This document shows, piece after piece, positions 33,399-43,126 of a DNA stretch of 64,000 nt. The DNA is taken from NCBI GenBank assembly GCA_963712065.1, contig CAVQGM010000002.1, positions 124,001 through 188,000 on the forward strand. The letters run 5' to 3'. This DNA comes from CAVQGM01 sp963712065 (lineage in GTDB: Bacteria > Actinomycetota > Acidimicrobiia > Acidimicrobiales > Acidimicrobilacustridaceae). Every line of letters starts with the position of its first letter. The stretch's first letter is position 1. Under the pieces are notes generated by a model that was not told the DNA's origin, searched no databases, and worked only from the letters and a program-made list of their open reading frames with translations. The translations under genes were made by a program, and so were the position numbers.

Positions 33399-34710
33399 CC
33401 GGCCCGAGCACCATGCGCACCGACGCACCGCCCTCGGGCGACGCACCGAGCTCGAGTCGACCACCACTGGCCTCCGCGGTGCGGCGCACGATGTCGAGCC
33501 CGAGCCCGGTCGATCCACCACCACTCACCCCACGCCCGACCACCGCGAGATCGGCGAAGCCCGCACCGGCATCCGATACCTCGACCACGACGCAGCCGTC
33601 GGGTGTGGCACCGATCTCGACACGCACGTCGGTACCGGGTGAGGTGTGGGCGATCGCGTTGGCCAGCAGCTCGTCGAGCGCCGCGCCGAGCTCCACCTGG
33701 GCCACGCCGACCGCGATCGATGACTCCGTGCGGTCGACGAGCGAGAGCCCGCGCCGCTGGTCGTCGAACAGCGGACGCCAGAACTCGACCCTCTCGGTCA
33801 CCACCTCGCTGGCGACGGTCGCGGCAGGTACAACGGCTTCCGCCCGCGCGTGGGCGTCGGCGATGACCGCGTCGACGGCGTCGTCCATGCGCCTCACCTG
33901 CGTCGACAGGCGCGCCGCCTCGTCGTGGTCGTGCAGCCCTTCCACCTCGAGGTGCAACGCAGTCAGGGGAGTGCGCAGCCGATGCGACAGGTCCGAGACC
34001 CGTTCGGCCTCTCGGGCGATGAGCTGCCCGATCCGCTCACCGAGAAGGTTGAAGGAGTAGCCCAGCTCTCGAATCTCCGGTGGACCGTCGGGCTCGACCC
34101 GCGCCGCGAGGTCTCCACCACGAAGCCTGCCGGTTGCGGACACCAGGGCGCGCACCGGGCGCACGATCGACAGCCCGAGCTGGTTGGCCAACGTCGCCGA
34201 CACGGCGAACAGGACGACAGCTGTGAGACCGATCGCCCACCACCACGGGTCGAGGTCGCTGGTCACCAAGTGGTTCGGCACCAGCACCACCACCACTCCG
34301 CCGGTCTGTGGCAGGGCCCTCGGCGTGAAGCCTTCGACCACCAACGTGGCATCACCGTGATCGAGGCGGGCGTCGTCGTCACCATCGCCATCCCAGTCCT
34401 CGGCCACCGCCCGCCGGGCCTCGTCGGCCGCGGTTGCGGGCAGGGGTGGGCCGTGCGACCGGCCGTCGGCGAAGACGACGGTGAACCCGGGTCCGCCGTC
34501 CACGTCGTCGACTCGGTCGAGGGCGTCGGTGGCCACGTCGGCGTCGCCCACCTCGTCGAGCACTGCGGCGATGACGCGGGCGCGCAACTCGGCTTCACCG
34601 AAGACGCGCTCCTCGACCAGCAGCTTGACCACGATGGCCAGCGGCAACGCGAAGGCCAGCAAGGCGGCCAGCGAACCGGCGACCACCATGGCGACCAGGC
34701 GTCGTCTCAC
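33349..34710 (-). CDS. Sensor histidine kinase
   Basis: A 453-residue membrane kinase. Two membrane helices (LAALLAFALPLAIVVKLLV near 12-30, WWWAIGLTAVVLFAVSATLA near 176-195) flank an acidic extracellular sensor domain. A HAMP region (IVRPVRALVSATGRLRGGD) follows. The H-box is VSDLSHRLRTPLTALHLEV, the N-box LDELLANAIAHTS, and the ATP lid has DAGAGF and STGLGLDIV. It autophosphorylates the H-box His and passes the phosphate to the regulator encoded just upstream. The GTG start overlaps the regulator stop (GTGA). The signal is unknown. Confidence 0.9.
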   Translation of the reverse strand: MRRRLVAMVVAGSLAALLAFALPLAIVVKLLVEERVFGEAELRARVIAAVLDEVGDADVATDALDRVDDVDGGPGFTVVFADGRSHGPPLPATAADEARRAVAEDWDGDGDDDARLDHGDATLVVEGFTPRALPQTGGVVVVLVPNHLVTSDLDPWWWAIGLTAVVLFAVSATLANQLGLSIVRPVRALVSATGRLRGGDLAARVEPDGPPEIRELGYSFNLLGERIGQLIAREAERVSDLSHRLRTPLTALHLEVEGLHDHDEAARLSTQVRRMDDAVDAVIADAHARAEAVVPAATVASEVVTERVEFWRPLFDDQRRGLSLVDRTESSIAVGVAQVELGAALDELLANAIAHTSPGTDVRVEIGATPDGCVVVEVSDAGAGFADLAVVGRGVSGGGSTGLGLDIVRRTAEASGGRLELGASPEGGASVRMVLGPAMPSPRPPREPTVRRA

Positions 34711-35395
34711 GGTGACCCACGCTCCGGCGCCTCGATCTTCACCCCGGCCCCTCGCCGGGTGTGCAGATAGCGCGGCTCGCTCACCGTCTCACCGAGCTTC
34801 CGGCGCAACCACGACACGTGCACGTCGACGGTCTTGTCGCTGGCCCCCCGAGGTCGCTGCCACACCTCGTCGAGCAGCTCGACCTTCGACACGTACTCAC
34901 CCGGCCGGCCCATGAGGAACGCCAACAGCTCGAACTCGCGGGGCCGCAGGTCGATCGGGCGTCCCCCGAGTTCGGCTCGCCGGGTGCGCAGATCGATGGT
35001 GAGCTCGCCGACCGTGAGGACGGGCGCTCGAGGCCGCCCGAGCGCCGACCGACGGCGCGCAGCCGGGCATCGATCTGGCCGGCCGAGAACGGCTTGGTGA
35101 CGAAGTCGTCGGCACCCAGGTCGAGGGCGCGGATGATGTGGGCCTCGTCGTCGCGGGCGGTGCACACGATGAGGGGCACCGTCGAGATGGCCCGGATCAT
35201 GCGCAGCAGATCGAGCCCGTCGACGTCTGGCAGCCCGAGGTCGAGCAGCACGGCCGCCAGGCCGTCATCGAGCACGTAGCCGATCGCGTCGAGCCCGCGC
35301 CCGCAGGTGCGCACCTCGTGCCCTTTGGCCCCCAGGCCGCGTTGCAGGGCGACCCGGATGTCGAGATCGTCCTCGATCAACAAGATGCTGGGCAT
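34707..35395 (-). CDS. OmpR-family response regulator, one frameshift near 35035
   Basis: Restored to about 229 residues. The receiver MPSILLIEDDLDIRVALQRG has the acidic pair; the phosphoacceptor Asp is in VLLDLGLPDVDGLDLL, with Thr in VCTARDD and Lys in TKPF. The frame breaks in the linker near 35035. The winged helix follows: LTVGELTIDLRTRRAELGGR, LRPREFELLAFLMGRPGEYV, DKTVDVHVSWLRRKLGE. The break sits between the two domains, but a linker indel that restores both frames by chance is unlikely to be native. Partner kinase follows immediately. Confidence 0.88.
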
Positions 35396-35568
35396 GCCCG
35401 CCGGCTCCCGCCTGTCGCCCGCGGCCGTCACGACCACGATCAGCGCGATCGTACGGAGACCATCCGCACACGCCGTCGGGCAAGCGACAGCCGCCGTGTC
35501 AACTGGCCGACAGACGAACGGTCGCGCAGGACGATGGGTGCGATCAGACCAACGAGGCGATCAAGCGA

Positions 35569-36339
35569 TCAGGCCATCAGGCCGCCGTCGACGGGCAGCA
35601 CCGAACCGGTCATGTACGACGAGGCGTCGCTGGCCAGGAAGAGGGCGGCTCCGACGATCTCGTCGGGCGTGGCGATGCGCTTCAGCAACGTCGACTCGAC
35701 GATGGCGGCGTGGAACTCGGGGATGGCGTAGGTGGCGGCCATCATGTCGGTCTCGAAGGGGCCCGGCGCCAAGGCGTTGACCCGCACACCTCTGCTCGCC
35801 CACTCCTTGGCCATCACCCGGGTGAGGTTCCACATGGCGGCCTTGCCCGAGCAGTAGAGACCGAGGCTCTCCCCCGGCGTGAACGCGCCGGCGGTGATGA
35901 CGTTGATGATCACCCCGTGACCCGACGCCGACAGGTGATCGAGCGCAGCCGTCGAGAGGAAGAGCGGACCCTTGACGTTCACCCCGTAGCTCTTCTCGAA
36001 CGCCAGCTCGGTGAGGTCGGTGAGCATGCCGCCGAGCGGGTTGGCCGCGTTGTTGACGAGGATGTCGAGCCGACCGAAGTGATCGACGGTGGCGTCGACC
36101 AATCGGCCCAGCTCGTCGACCTTGCCTACATGGGTGGCGACCGCCAGCGCCTCGCCCCCGCCGCTGCGGATGGCCTGCGCCACCTCCTCGCACGCGTCGG
36201 CTTTGCGACTGGCGATCACGACCTTCGCGCCCGCTACCGCGAAGCCCTCGGCGATGGCCCGTCCGAGCCCTCGGCTACCGCCGGTGACGACGGCCACCCT
36301 TCCATCGAGGTCGAACCGTGCCCTGGCGTCCGCGGTCAT
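35569..36339 (-). CDS. Short-chain dehydrogenase/reductase
   Basis: A 256-residue SDR. The cofactor motif is VVTGGSRGLGRAIAEGF with NADP(H)-favouring SRK downstream (VVIASRKADACEEV), and the structural motif is DILVNNAANP. Catalytic Tyr and Lys are in LGLYCSGKAAMW. The position usually held by the catalytic Ser reads INVITAGAF, so Thr would have to serve. The C-terminus SYMTGSVLPVDGGLMA is the normal family end. Substrate unknown. A TAACCT hexamer 7 bases upstream supports the start. Confidence 0.88.
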   Translation of the reverse strand: MTADARARFDLDGRVAVVTGGSRGLGRAIAEGFAVAGAKVVIASRKADACEEVAQAIRSGGGEALAVATHVGKVDELGRLVDATVDHFGRLDILVNNAANPLGGMLTDLTELAFEKSYGVNVKGPLFLSTAALDHLSASGHGVIINVITAGAFTPGESLGLYCSGKAAMWNLTRVMAKEWASRGVRVNALAPGPFETDMMAATYAIPEFHAAIVESTLLKRIATPDEIVGAALFLASDASSYMTGSVLPVDGGLMA

Positions 36340-36346
36340 GGCGCGC

Positions 36347-36352
36347 AGGTTA
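36347..36352 (-). promoter_or_regulatory. -10 element TAACCT of the SDR gene (leaderless)
   Basis: TAACCT lies 7 bases before the SDR ATG at 36339; it is half of a divergent promoter pair. Confidence 0.45.
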
Positions 36353-36385
36353 CGCGCCGACCCGGCACGACCTCGGCACCGCCGA

Positions 36386-36391
36386 TATCTT
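36386..36391 (+). promoter_or_regulatory. -10 element TATCTT of the secreted hydrolase gene (leaderless)
   Basis: TATCTT ends 8 bases before the ATG at 36400. Confidence 0.45.
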
Positions 36392-36399
36392 GACCCGCT

Positions 36400-37578
36400 A
36401 TGAACAACTCGGGGGAACGACTCGTTCGTCGCGGCGCCTTGGCCGTGGTGGCGTTGATGCTGCTGGTCGCCACGGCGTGCGGCGGATCCGACTCGGACGA
36501 CGGTGCGGGCGACGACGCGGCCACGACCACCACGGCCTCACTGGAGACCCAGGCCGCCTACGCGGAGACCGGTCCCTATCAGGTGGGCACCACCACCCTC
36601 GACCTCGACGGCCGCATCGTCGAGGTGTGGTACCCGGCTGACCCGGGCAGCGAGGCCGGTGCGGAAAGAGCGATCTTCGAGATCCGCGATCTGCTGCCCG
36701 AGAACCTCAAGGCGATCGTGCCCGACGAGCTCAACCCCGAGTACGAGACCGACGCCTACGTCGACATCCCGGCCAGCGAGGACGGGCCGTTCCCCCTCGT
36801 CGTCTTCGCCCACGGCTTCGCCGCCTACCCGACGGAATACCAGTACCTGCTCGCCCACCTCGCCAGCTGGGGCATGGTGGTGGCGGGTCCCGACTTCAAC
36901 GAACGCGGCCTGCTCGCGGCGTTCGCCGGCAACACCGAGCGCGCCGACGAGACCGCCGTGATGATCGCCACCAAGGAGATGATGGCCGGCGCCAACGCCG
37001 AGCCCGGTGGCCTGCTCGAAGGCCGGGTCGACACCTCGAAGGTGGGCACTGGCGGTCACTCGGCCGGTGTCGCACCGGCGGTCGGCGCAGCTGCTGCCGA
37101 CCCCGACGTGTTGACGTTCGTGGCCATGTCGGGCGGAGCGGCGCCAGGCGGAGAAGTCACGCTGCCCATCGCCGACAAGCCGAGCATGGTCGTCACTGGC
37201 GGGCGCGACGAGATCGCCGACCTCGACCGCGTGACCGCGTTCTACAACAGCCTCCTGCCGCCGAAGCGCTTGGTCGTCGTCGACGAGGCCGGTCACAACG
37301 CGTTCAACGATCTGTGCGTCATCGGCGCCGACCAGGGTGGGTTGCTGGCGATCGCCGAGCAGGTCGGCATCACGCCCACCGAGCAGATCAACAGGCTGTT
37401 CCTCGACGGCTGCGCGCCCGAGTACCTCGCCGCCCAGGAGGCGTGGGCGGTCGCCCGCCACTTCGTCACCGCGCAGTACCGGCACTATCTCGGTATCGAC
37501 CCCCAGCCGGTCGGCTTGGGCTTCGGCGTCGAGTTCGAGTTCGACCCGGTGGCCGTCACCTACGAGGTCACCCTCTGA
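36400..37578 (+). CDS. Secreted alpha/beta-hydrolase lipoprotein (PAF-acetylhydrolase/cutinase-like)
   Basis: A 392-residue lipoprotein: lipobox LLVATACG near residue 27, then a Thr/Asp-rich linker. The catalytic triad is recognisable: nucleophile Ser in VGTGGHSAGVAPAV, Asp in VTGGRDEIADLD and His in VDEAGHNAFND. The oxyanion region is VVFAHGFAAYPTEY. The layout resembles platelet-activating-factor acetylhydrolase-like and polyester hydrolases of actinobacteria, which act on esters outside the cell. The insertion between His and the C-terminus (LAIAEQVGITPTEQINRLFL) forms a helical cap. A long hairpin follows the gene. Confidence 0.82.
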   Translation: MNNSGERLVRRGALAVVALMLLVATACGGSDSDDGAGDDAATTTTASLETQAAYAETGPYQVGTTTLDLDGRIVEVWYPADPGSEAGAERAIFEIRDLLPENLKAIVPDELNPEYETDAYVDIPASEDGPFPLVVFAHGFAAYPTEYQYLLAHLASWGMVVAGPDFNERGLLAAFAGNTERADETAVMIATKEMMAGANAEPGGLLEGRVDTSKVGTGGHSAGVAPAVGAAAADPDVLTFVAMSGGAAPGGEVTLPIADKPSMVVTGGRDEIADLDRVTAFYNSLLPPKRLVVVDEAGHNAFNDLCVIGADQGGLLAIAEQVGITPTEQINRLFLDGCAPEYLAAQEAWAVARHFVTAQYRHYLGIDPQPVGLGFGVEFEFDPVAVTYEVTL

Positions 37579-37611
37579 CCCACCCTGACCCACCAAGCCC
37601 CGACCCCCCTA

Positions 37612-37664
37612 CCGAAATTGGTGCGTGAAACAACCGTGGTGGTGGTTTCACGCACCGATTTCGG
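37612..37664. terminator. Bidirectional hairpin terminator, 19-base arms
   Basis: CCGAAATTGGTGCGTGAAA (37612-37630) pairs with 37646-37664 with a single G-T pair, around a 15-base loop. It lies between the convergent hydrolase and nfo genes and can serve both. Confidence 0.65.
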
Positions 37665-37703
37665 GAGAGCTTGGGGGTGGTGGGGGCGGGAGCGGGTGTC
37701 AGT

Positions 37704-38455
37704 TCAGACGCGGTCGCGGAGCCAGACGATGTCGTCCTTGCGGCCCTCGTCGGACGTCTCGCAGATGACGGCGCACCGGCGGTGCGCACCACCTCGACGA
37801 GGGCCTCGGGCTCGATCTGCCCATGACCGAGGTGCTCGTGGCGGTCGCGGCCCGAGCCGTGGCCGTCCTTCGAGTCGTTGCAGTGCACCAGGTCGATCCG
37901 GCCGGTGATCGACTTGATGCGATCGACCGCCCGCAACACGTCCTCGCCCGCGGCGTGGGCGTGGCAGGTGTCGAGGCAGAACCCGATGTCGAACTCGGCG
38001 ATGTGGTCCCACAGCCGGGCGATGGTGTCGAAGTGCCGCGCCATGGCGTGGTCGCCGCCCGCCGTGTTCTCGAGATAGACGGGCACGGTGGTCTCGAGCT
38101 GGGTGAGCGCCTTGTGCCAGCGCTCGAAGCCGGCCGACTCGTCGTCGTCCTCGGTGACATGGCCCCCGTGCACGATGACCGCCTTGGCGTCGATGGCTGC
38201 GGCTGCGTCACACGTCTGTTGCAGGATCTTCCGCGACGGGATGCGCACCCGGTTGTTGGGTGACGCCAGGTTGATGAGATAGGGCGCGTGGACGTAGACG
38301 GGCACGGGCGAGGCCCGCAGCTGGTCGGCGTCGTCGCGGGGCTTGGGCGCCTTCCAACTCTGCGGATCGCCGAGGAAGAGCTGCAGACAGTCGGCGCCTT
38401 CGGCCGTGGCCGTGCCGATCGGGTCGTCGGGTCCCACATGTGCACCGATGAGCAT
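37704..38455 (-). CDS. nfo: Endonuclease IV (deoxyribonuclease IV), one frameshift near 37772
   Basis: Restored to about 250 residues. All three zinc-site ligand groups of endonuclease IV are there: YVHAPYLINLASP, VIVHGGHV, LENTAGGDHAMA, GFCLDTCHAHAAG, LVHCNDSKDGHGSGRDRHEH, and, after the frame change, the final Glu in VICETSDEGRKDD. It cuts at abasic sites in base-excision repair. As given, one missing base near 37772 loses the last zinc ligand. The TAGGTT hexamer 6 bases before the ATG marks a leaderless start. Confidence 0.87.
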
Positions 38456-38461
38456 GATCCG

Positions 38462-38467
38462 AACCTA
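38462..38467 (-). promoter_or_regulatory. -10 element TAGGTT of nfo (leaderless)
   Basis: TAGGTT lies 6 bases before the nfo ATG at 38455. Confidence 0.5.
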
Positions 38468-38485
38468 GCGCCTGGTGGGAACCGA

Positions 38486-40245
38486 TCAGCGGGGGCGATG
38501 CAGCGTGGACGTGCCGACCGTCGGGTCGGCCACCAGCTGGTAGCCCGCCGCGCTGAGGCGGGCCGGCACCGGTTGGTCCATCAGGTCGTCACAGCGCGGG
38601 GCCGGCCCACCAGTGGCGGCCGCGTCGACCTCCCGGCCGATCGCCACCACGTCGTCGAGGAGGGCAGCCGCCTCGGCATCGAGCAGGGCCAGATCGTCCG
38701 ACACGAGGGCCATGCCGCCCGACACCGCCACCGCGTGGGCCCACGTGCGCACGGCGTCGGGCGACATCGCCGTCTCGGCGGTGCGCAGCATCAGGCAGTC
38801 AGGATCGTTGAGCCACAGCCGACGGTGCATGAAGCTGCGGGTGAGCGTGTCGATCCAGCTGTGCGACGTCGCCGGCGCCGACCTCCGCATAGCCGGGCAG
38901 CGCGTCGTTGTCGGCGGGCAGCTCCCACGACGGGGCCACGTCGGGGCCGATGCGGTTGCCGTCGACCACGCCCGACGACGTGGCTGAGCGGCACACCGCA
39001 CCCGAGGAGGAACGTGTCGTCGCCGGCGCCACGCCGAACGGCGTCGTAGCCGGCGCGCACCCGTTGGGCCGGGGTGCGCGAGCTGTCCGCCCACACCCCG
39101 TCGAACGACGGCGCGAACGTGAAGTCGAGCTTCAGGTAGGTGAAGCCGGCGTCGACGAGCGACTCGGCAACGTGTTCGAGATGGGCGAGCACGTCGGGGT
39201 TGGTGGTGTCGAGGGCATACATGATGCCGCCGCGACCGCCACCCCACGGCGGGTTGAACATGCCCCAGAGCGGTTCACCATCGGCGAACCGGGCCAGCCA
39301 GTCGGGATGTTCCTGGGCCACCTGCGAGTCGGGGGCGGCGATGAACGGCGCGATCCAGATGCCGGGCTGGCGGCCGGCCGAGGCGATCGCCGCCGCGATG
39401 GTGTCGAGCGACGACGGGAACTTGTGGTTCGTGGCCAGCCAGTCGCCGATGGCCGCCTGGTAGCCGTCGTCGAGCTGGAAGACGTCGAACGGCCAATCGG
39501 CGGCGCGCGCCAGATTCGAGCGGAGGTGCTGCTCGGTGACGTCGTGGAAGTAGTGGTACCAGGAGCACCAGCCGACCTGATAGGGCGCCGTCACCCGAGC
39601 ACCCTCGGCCCGGCCGATGCGCCCGGCCCATTCGTCGAGCAGCGCCGACGCGTCGCCGCGCTCGGCGGAACGCAGATCGACGGCGTGCAGCCGGCGGCTC
39701 TCACCGGGCGCCAGGGTGGCGTCGCCGAGGAAGGCCTCGGCCCAGAGCTCGGCACCGCCGTTCGTCGCGGCCCGCAGTCGCCAGGTGCCGTCGTGCTCAC
39801 GGCCCGACTCGAAGCCGCCGAACAGCAACCCGCCGGAGTCGTCGGCCAGCACGGTGACCCACTCCGAGCGCAGCTCGCCGTCGAGCGCCCGTCGTTGGTC
39901 GGCGTGATGCACCCCTTGCATCATCTCGAGCGAGCCGGGCGTCGTCGACGGATCGCGATCGACGCCGAAGGTCGCCACCGCGGTGCGGGACCACGACTGG
40001 TACCCCTGGCGAAGCATTCGGAGAGCGCCATCGAGGGACCGAACCGCGAACACGAGCGACACCGCCCGGACGGGCACCGGAGCATCCGAGCGGTTGGCGA
40101 CCGACCACTCGATCCGGTCGGCGGTGTCGAGGCGTTCGACGCTCACCTCGAGCGGGCCCAACGCGACGACACCCGGGCCATCGCACCCGGCGGCATAGGT
40201 CGATCCGGCGACGTCGGCGTGGGCGCGGGCGATCGAGAGGTGCAC
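38486..40245 (-). CDS. GH36-like alpha-galactosidase family glycosidase, two frameshifts
   Basis: Restored to about 586 residues. The N-terminal beta-sandwich carries RMLRQGYQSWSRT. The (beta/alpha)8 barrel of clan GH-D follows: VGWCSWYHYFHDVTEQHL, FDVFQLDDGYQAAIGDW, GIWIAPFIAAPDS. The nucleophile Asp is in FTYLKLDFTFAP. The acid/base region, GNRIGPDVAPSW, appears only after the frame change near 38985, and a second change near 38875 restores SWIDTLTRSFMHRRLWLNDP. GH36 enzymes hydrolyse alpha-galactosides; others in the clan act on N-acetylgalactosaminides. GTG start with TAGGAT 8 bases upstream. Confidence 0.82.
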
Positions 40246-40253
40246 GGGTCGCG

Positions 40254-40259
40254 ATCCTA
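40254..40259 (-). promoter_or_regulatory. -10 element TAGGAT of the GH36 gene (leaderless)
   Basis: TAGGAT lies 8 bases before the GTG at 40245; divergent with the xseA promoter 45 bases away. Confidence 0.45.
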
Positions 40260-40303
40260 GGGTCGGCCGCGACGCTCACGGGTGGGTGCGCCCCGACGGC
40301 CAG

Positions 40304-40309
40304 TAACGT
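40304..40309 (+). promoter_or_regulatory. -10 element TAACGT of xseA (leaderless)
   Basis: TAACGT lies 6 bases before the xseA GTG at 40316; no Shine-Dalgarno. Confidence 0.5.
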
Positions 40310-40315
40310 CGAGCC

Positions 40316-41629
40316 GTGGAGCCCGGCACGTTCACCGTTCGCGAGCTCACCAACGGCATCCAGGACGCGTTGTCCGGCTGGTTCCCCGGCGAGGTGTGGG
40401 TGCAGGGTGAGATGTCGACCCTCACCCGTTCGCCGGCCGGCCACGTCTACTTCCAGTTGATCGACCCGGGGCCGGCGGGATCGCCCCCTGAGGCCGCGAT
40501 CGCCGTCGCCCTCTTCGCCTCGGCCAAGGCCTACGTCAACACGGTGCTCAAGCAGGTCGGCGGGGTGCGGATGACCGACGGCATGCAGATCAGGATCCGC
40601 GGACGGGTCGAGCTCTACGGGCCTCAGGGCCGCCTCCAGATACGGATGTCGGGCATCGACCCGGAGTACACGCTCGGGCTCATGGCCACCGACCGCCAGC
40701 GCCTGCTCGAGCAGCTGGCAGCCGAGGGCCTGGTCGAGCGGAACCGCTCGACCACCACGCTTCCGGCCGGGCCCCTGCACATCGGCCTGGTGACGAGCCA
40801 CGGCAGCGCGGCGATGGCCGACTTCGTGCACGAGCTCGAGGCCAGCCAGCTGACATGGCGGGTGAGCTTTCGCGACACACGCGTGCAGGGAGCAGGTGCC
40901 GACGCCGCGGTGGCCGAGGCCTTGCGGGCCGCCGTCAGTCGCGGCGTCGACGTGATCGCCCTCGTCAGGGGCGGTGGGGCGCGCACCGACCTGCTGGCCT
41001 TCGACAGCGAGGTCGTGGCCCGCGCCATTGCGGCGATGCCCGTGCCAGTGACCACCGGCATCGGCCACGAGATCGACCAATCGGTCGCCGACCTGGTCGC
41101 GCACACCGCATGGAAGACGCCGACCGCTTGCGCGGCCGGGCTGGTCGAGCACGTACGCGCCAGCCTCGACCGCGCCGAGTCGGCCTGGCACGCCCTGGCA
41201 GCCCGGGCCCGGCACACCGCCACCCGGCACGATCACCTGCTCGACACGCGCGCCGCTGCCATGACCCGCCTGGCGCGTTCGTGTCTCGACGACAGCGAGT
41301 CGGCGTTCCTCGCGTCGAGCCGGCGCCTGTCACTGGCGGCGCGCGCCACGCTCGATCGCTCGCAGCTGCGCCTCTCCCGCGACGAGGCGCGCATCGAGGC
41401 GATCGATCCCGAGCGCCTCATGGCTCGCGGATGGTCGATCACTCGCAATGCCGCCGGCGACGTCATCCGGCGCATCGACGAGCTGGCCCCGGGCGACGAG
41501 CTGGTCACGTCGCTGGTCGACGGATCGGCCCGCAGCGTTGTCACCGACACCCGCCTCGGCGGTGGGGGCGGCCGACGATCGGCGGACGGCCCGGCCGAGC
41601 GCGAGACTGACCGACCCGATCGGACGTGA
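40316..41629 (+). CDS. xseA: Exodeoxyribonuclease VII large subunit
   Basis: A 437-residue protein. The OB-fold is at the N-terminus (FTVRELTNGIQDALSGWFPG, VWVQGEMSTLTRSPAGHVYF), and the catalytic core follows (LHIGLVTSHGSAAMADFVHE, VDVIALVRGGGARTDLLAFD, VPVTTGIGHEIDQSVADLVA, KTPTACA). A long coiled coil and the C-terminal RGWSITRNAAGDVIRRIDEL complete it. With XseB it degrades single-stranded DNA to oligonucleotides. The GTG start is preceded by a leaderless-type -10. xseB starts 7 bases after it ends. Confidence 0.95.
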   Translation: MEPGTFTVRELTNGIQDALSGWFPGEVWVQGEMSTLTRSPAGHVYFQLIDPGPAGSPPEAAIAVALFASAKAYVNTVLKQVGGVRMTDGMQIRIRGRVELYGPQGRLQIRMSGIDPEYTLGLMATDRQRLLEQLAAEGLVERNRSTTTLPAGPLHIGLVTSHGSAAMADFVHELEASQLTWRVSFRDTRVQGAGADAAVAEALRAAVSRGVDVIALVRGGGARTDLLAFDSEVVARAIAAMPVPVTTGIGHEIDQSVADLVAHTAWKTPTACAAGLVEHVRASLDRAESAWHALAARARHTATRHDHLLDTRAAAMTRLARSCLDDSESAFLASSRRLSLAARATLDRSQLRLSRDEARIEAIDPERLMARGWSITRNAAGDVIRRIDELAPGDELVTSLVDGSARSVVTDTRLGGGGGRRSADGPAERETDRPDRT

Positions 41630-41636
41630 GGCGGCG

Positions 41637-41888
41637 ATGACGAACGACACCGACCCGAAGGGGCTCGAAGGCGACCGGGCGACCGACCACGAGCTCGACG
41701 GCCTGGCCTACGCCGACGCGGTGAACGAGCTCGAACAGATCCTGGCCGAGCTCGAGGACGACGACATCGACGTCGACCGCCTCACCACTCGCGTGCGGCG
41801 GGCCGCGGCGCTCATCGCGCTCTGCCGCCAACGCATCCTCGACGCGCGGGTCGAGATCGAGCAGATCCTCGGGGAGCCCGACGGGTGA
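41637..41888 (+). CDS. xseB: Exodeoxyribonuclease VII small subunit
   Basis: An 83-residue protein with the XseB core LAYADAVNELEQILAELEDD and IDVDRLTTRVRRAAALIALC. The start at 41637 follows GAGGCGGCG and is 7 bases after xseA. It binds the coiled coil of XseA. Its last codons overlap the GTG of the polyprenyl synthetase gene (GTGA), so three genes are linked by coupling. Confidence 0.92.
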   Translation: MTNDTDPKGLEGDRATDHELDGLAYADAVNELEQILAELEDDDIDVDRLTTRVRRAAALIALCRQRILDARVEIEQILGEPDG

Positions 41889-42979
41889 CCCCCTCCGTCG
41901 AGCCCGCATCGGCCGACGATGCGGCGTACCGAGCGGACCTACCGCCCGAGATCGAGGTCATCGCCACCCCGGTCCAGCAGCGACTCGACGCCCTGCTGAC
42001 CGTGGCGACCACCGAGTGGACGGCCGTCGACCCGGCGCTCGAAGCGCCCCTCGACGCCATCAGACGCCTCGTGCTGGCGGGGGGCAAGCGCCTCCGTCCT
42101 GCGTTCTGCTACTGGGGGTTCGTGGGTGCCGGTGGTTCGCCCGACGACCCCATCGTGGTCGACACCGGCGCCGCGTTCGAGCTGTTGCACGCCTTCGCCC
42201 TGATCCACGACGACGTGATGGACGGGTCGGCGACCAGGCGCGGCACCACCACGGTGCACGTCGAGTTCTCCGAACGGCACGAGGACCAGGCCTGGCGCGG
42301 TGAGGCCCGCCGCTTCGGGGAAGGCGTGGCCATCCTCGCCGGCGATCTCGCCTACACCTTCGCCAACCAGCTCGTGGCCGATCTCGGACGCGACGCGGTG
42401 GCGGTTTGGCATCGACTGGCGGTCGAGGTGAACATCGGCCAGTACCTCGACGTGCTCGGCACCGCCCGGGGAGATGTCGGCGTCGACGGGGCCCGGCTGA
42501 TCTCCCGCCTCAAGTCGGGCAAGTACACGATCGAGCGCCCCCTTCACCTCGGCGCCGCGCTGGCGGGCCGATTCCCCGAGCTGGCCGTGGGCCTTTCGGC
42601 CTATGGCGGGCCGTTGGGCGAGGCGTTCCAGCTGCGCGACGACCTGCTCGGCGCGTTCGGCGACAGCGCCCGCACCGGCAAGCCGGTGGGCGACGATCTC
42701 CGCGAAGGCAAACCCACGCCCCTGCTGGCCGAGGCCCGAAACCGGTGCTCGGGGACCGACGCAATGCTTTTGGCGAGGGTGGGAGCAGCCGATCTGGAAG
42801 ACGATGAGGTCGCGGCGCTGCGGGAGCTGCTCGAACAGTGTGGTGCTCGGCGAGCGATCGAGCGCCAGATCGTCGCGCTCACCGACGAGGCGGTCGCCCG
42901 GCTCGACCCTGCGCTCACCGAGCCGGCCCGCCGAGCCCTCGTGGTGTTGGCCGACTACGTCGGCGCGCGCGACCGCTGA
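41885..42979 (+). CDS. Polyprenyl diphosphate synthase (trans-isoprenyl)
   Basis: A 364-residue prenyltransferase. The substrate site is GGKRLRPAFCYWG, the first Asp-rich motif LIHDDVMDGSATRRG and the second LRDDLLGAFGD. Residues before the first motif (GAAFELLHAFAL) set chain length; the fifth residue upstream is not bulky enough to decide product size by eye. It condenses isopentenyl diphosphate with allylic diphosphates, giving geranylgeranyl or longer chains for quinones, carotenoids or cell-wall carriers. Starts by overlap with xseB. Confidence 0.92.
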   Translation: MTPSVEPASADDAAYRADLPPEIEVIATPVQQRLDALLTVATTEWTAVDPALEAPLDAIRRLVLAGGKRLRPAFCYWGFVGAGGSPDDPIVVDTGAAFELLHAFALIHDDVMDGSATRRGTTTVHVEFSERHEDQAWRGEARRFGEGVAILAGDLAYTFANQLVADLGRDAVAVWHRLAVEVNIGQYLDVLGTARGDVGVDGARLISRLKSGKYTIERPLHLGAALAGRFPELAVGLSAYGGPLGEAFQLRDDLLGAFGDSARTGKPVGDDLREGKPTPLLAEARNRCSGTDAMLLARVGAADLEDDEVAALRELLEQCGARRAIERQIVALTDEAVARLDPALTEPARRALVVLADYVGARDR

Positions 42980-43126
42980 GGGTCCGCAGCCGCCGTCCTA
43001 CCCGACCGTCCATCACGCAGCGTGGTGGTCCAACCTCGTAGCATGGTGCAATGAGCGACGAGCGGGGACCGGGGTGGCGCTCGCACCGGCCCTGAAACCA
43101 CCGCCCGCGGAGGCGGGGCACCGCTC

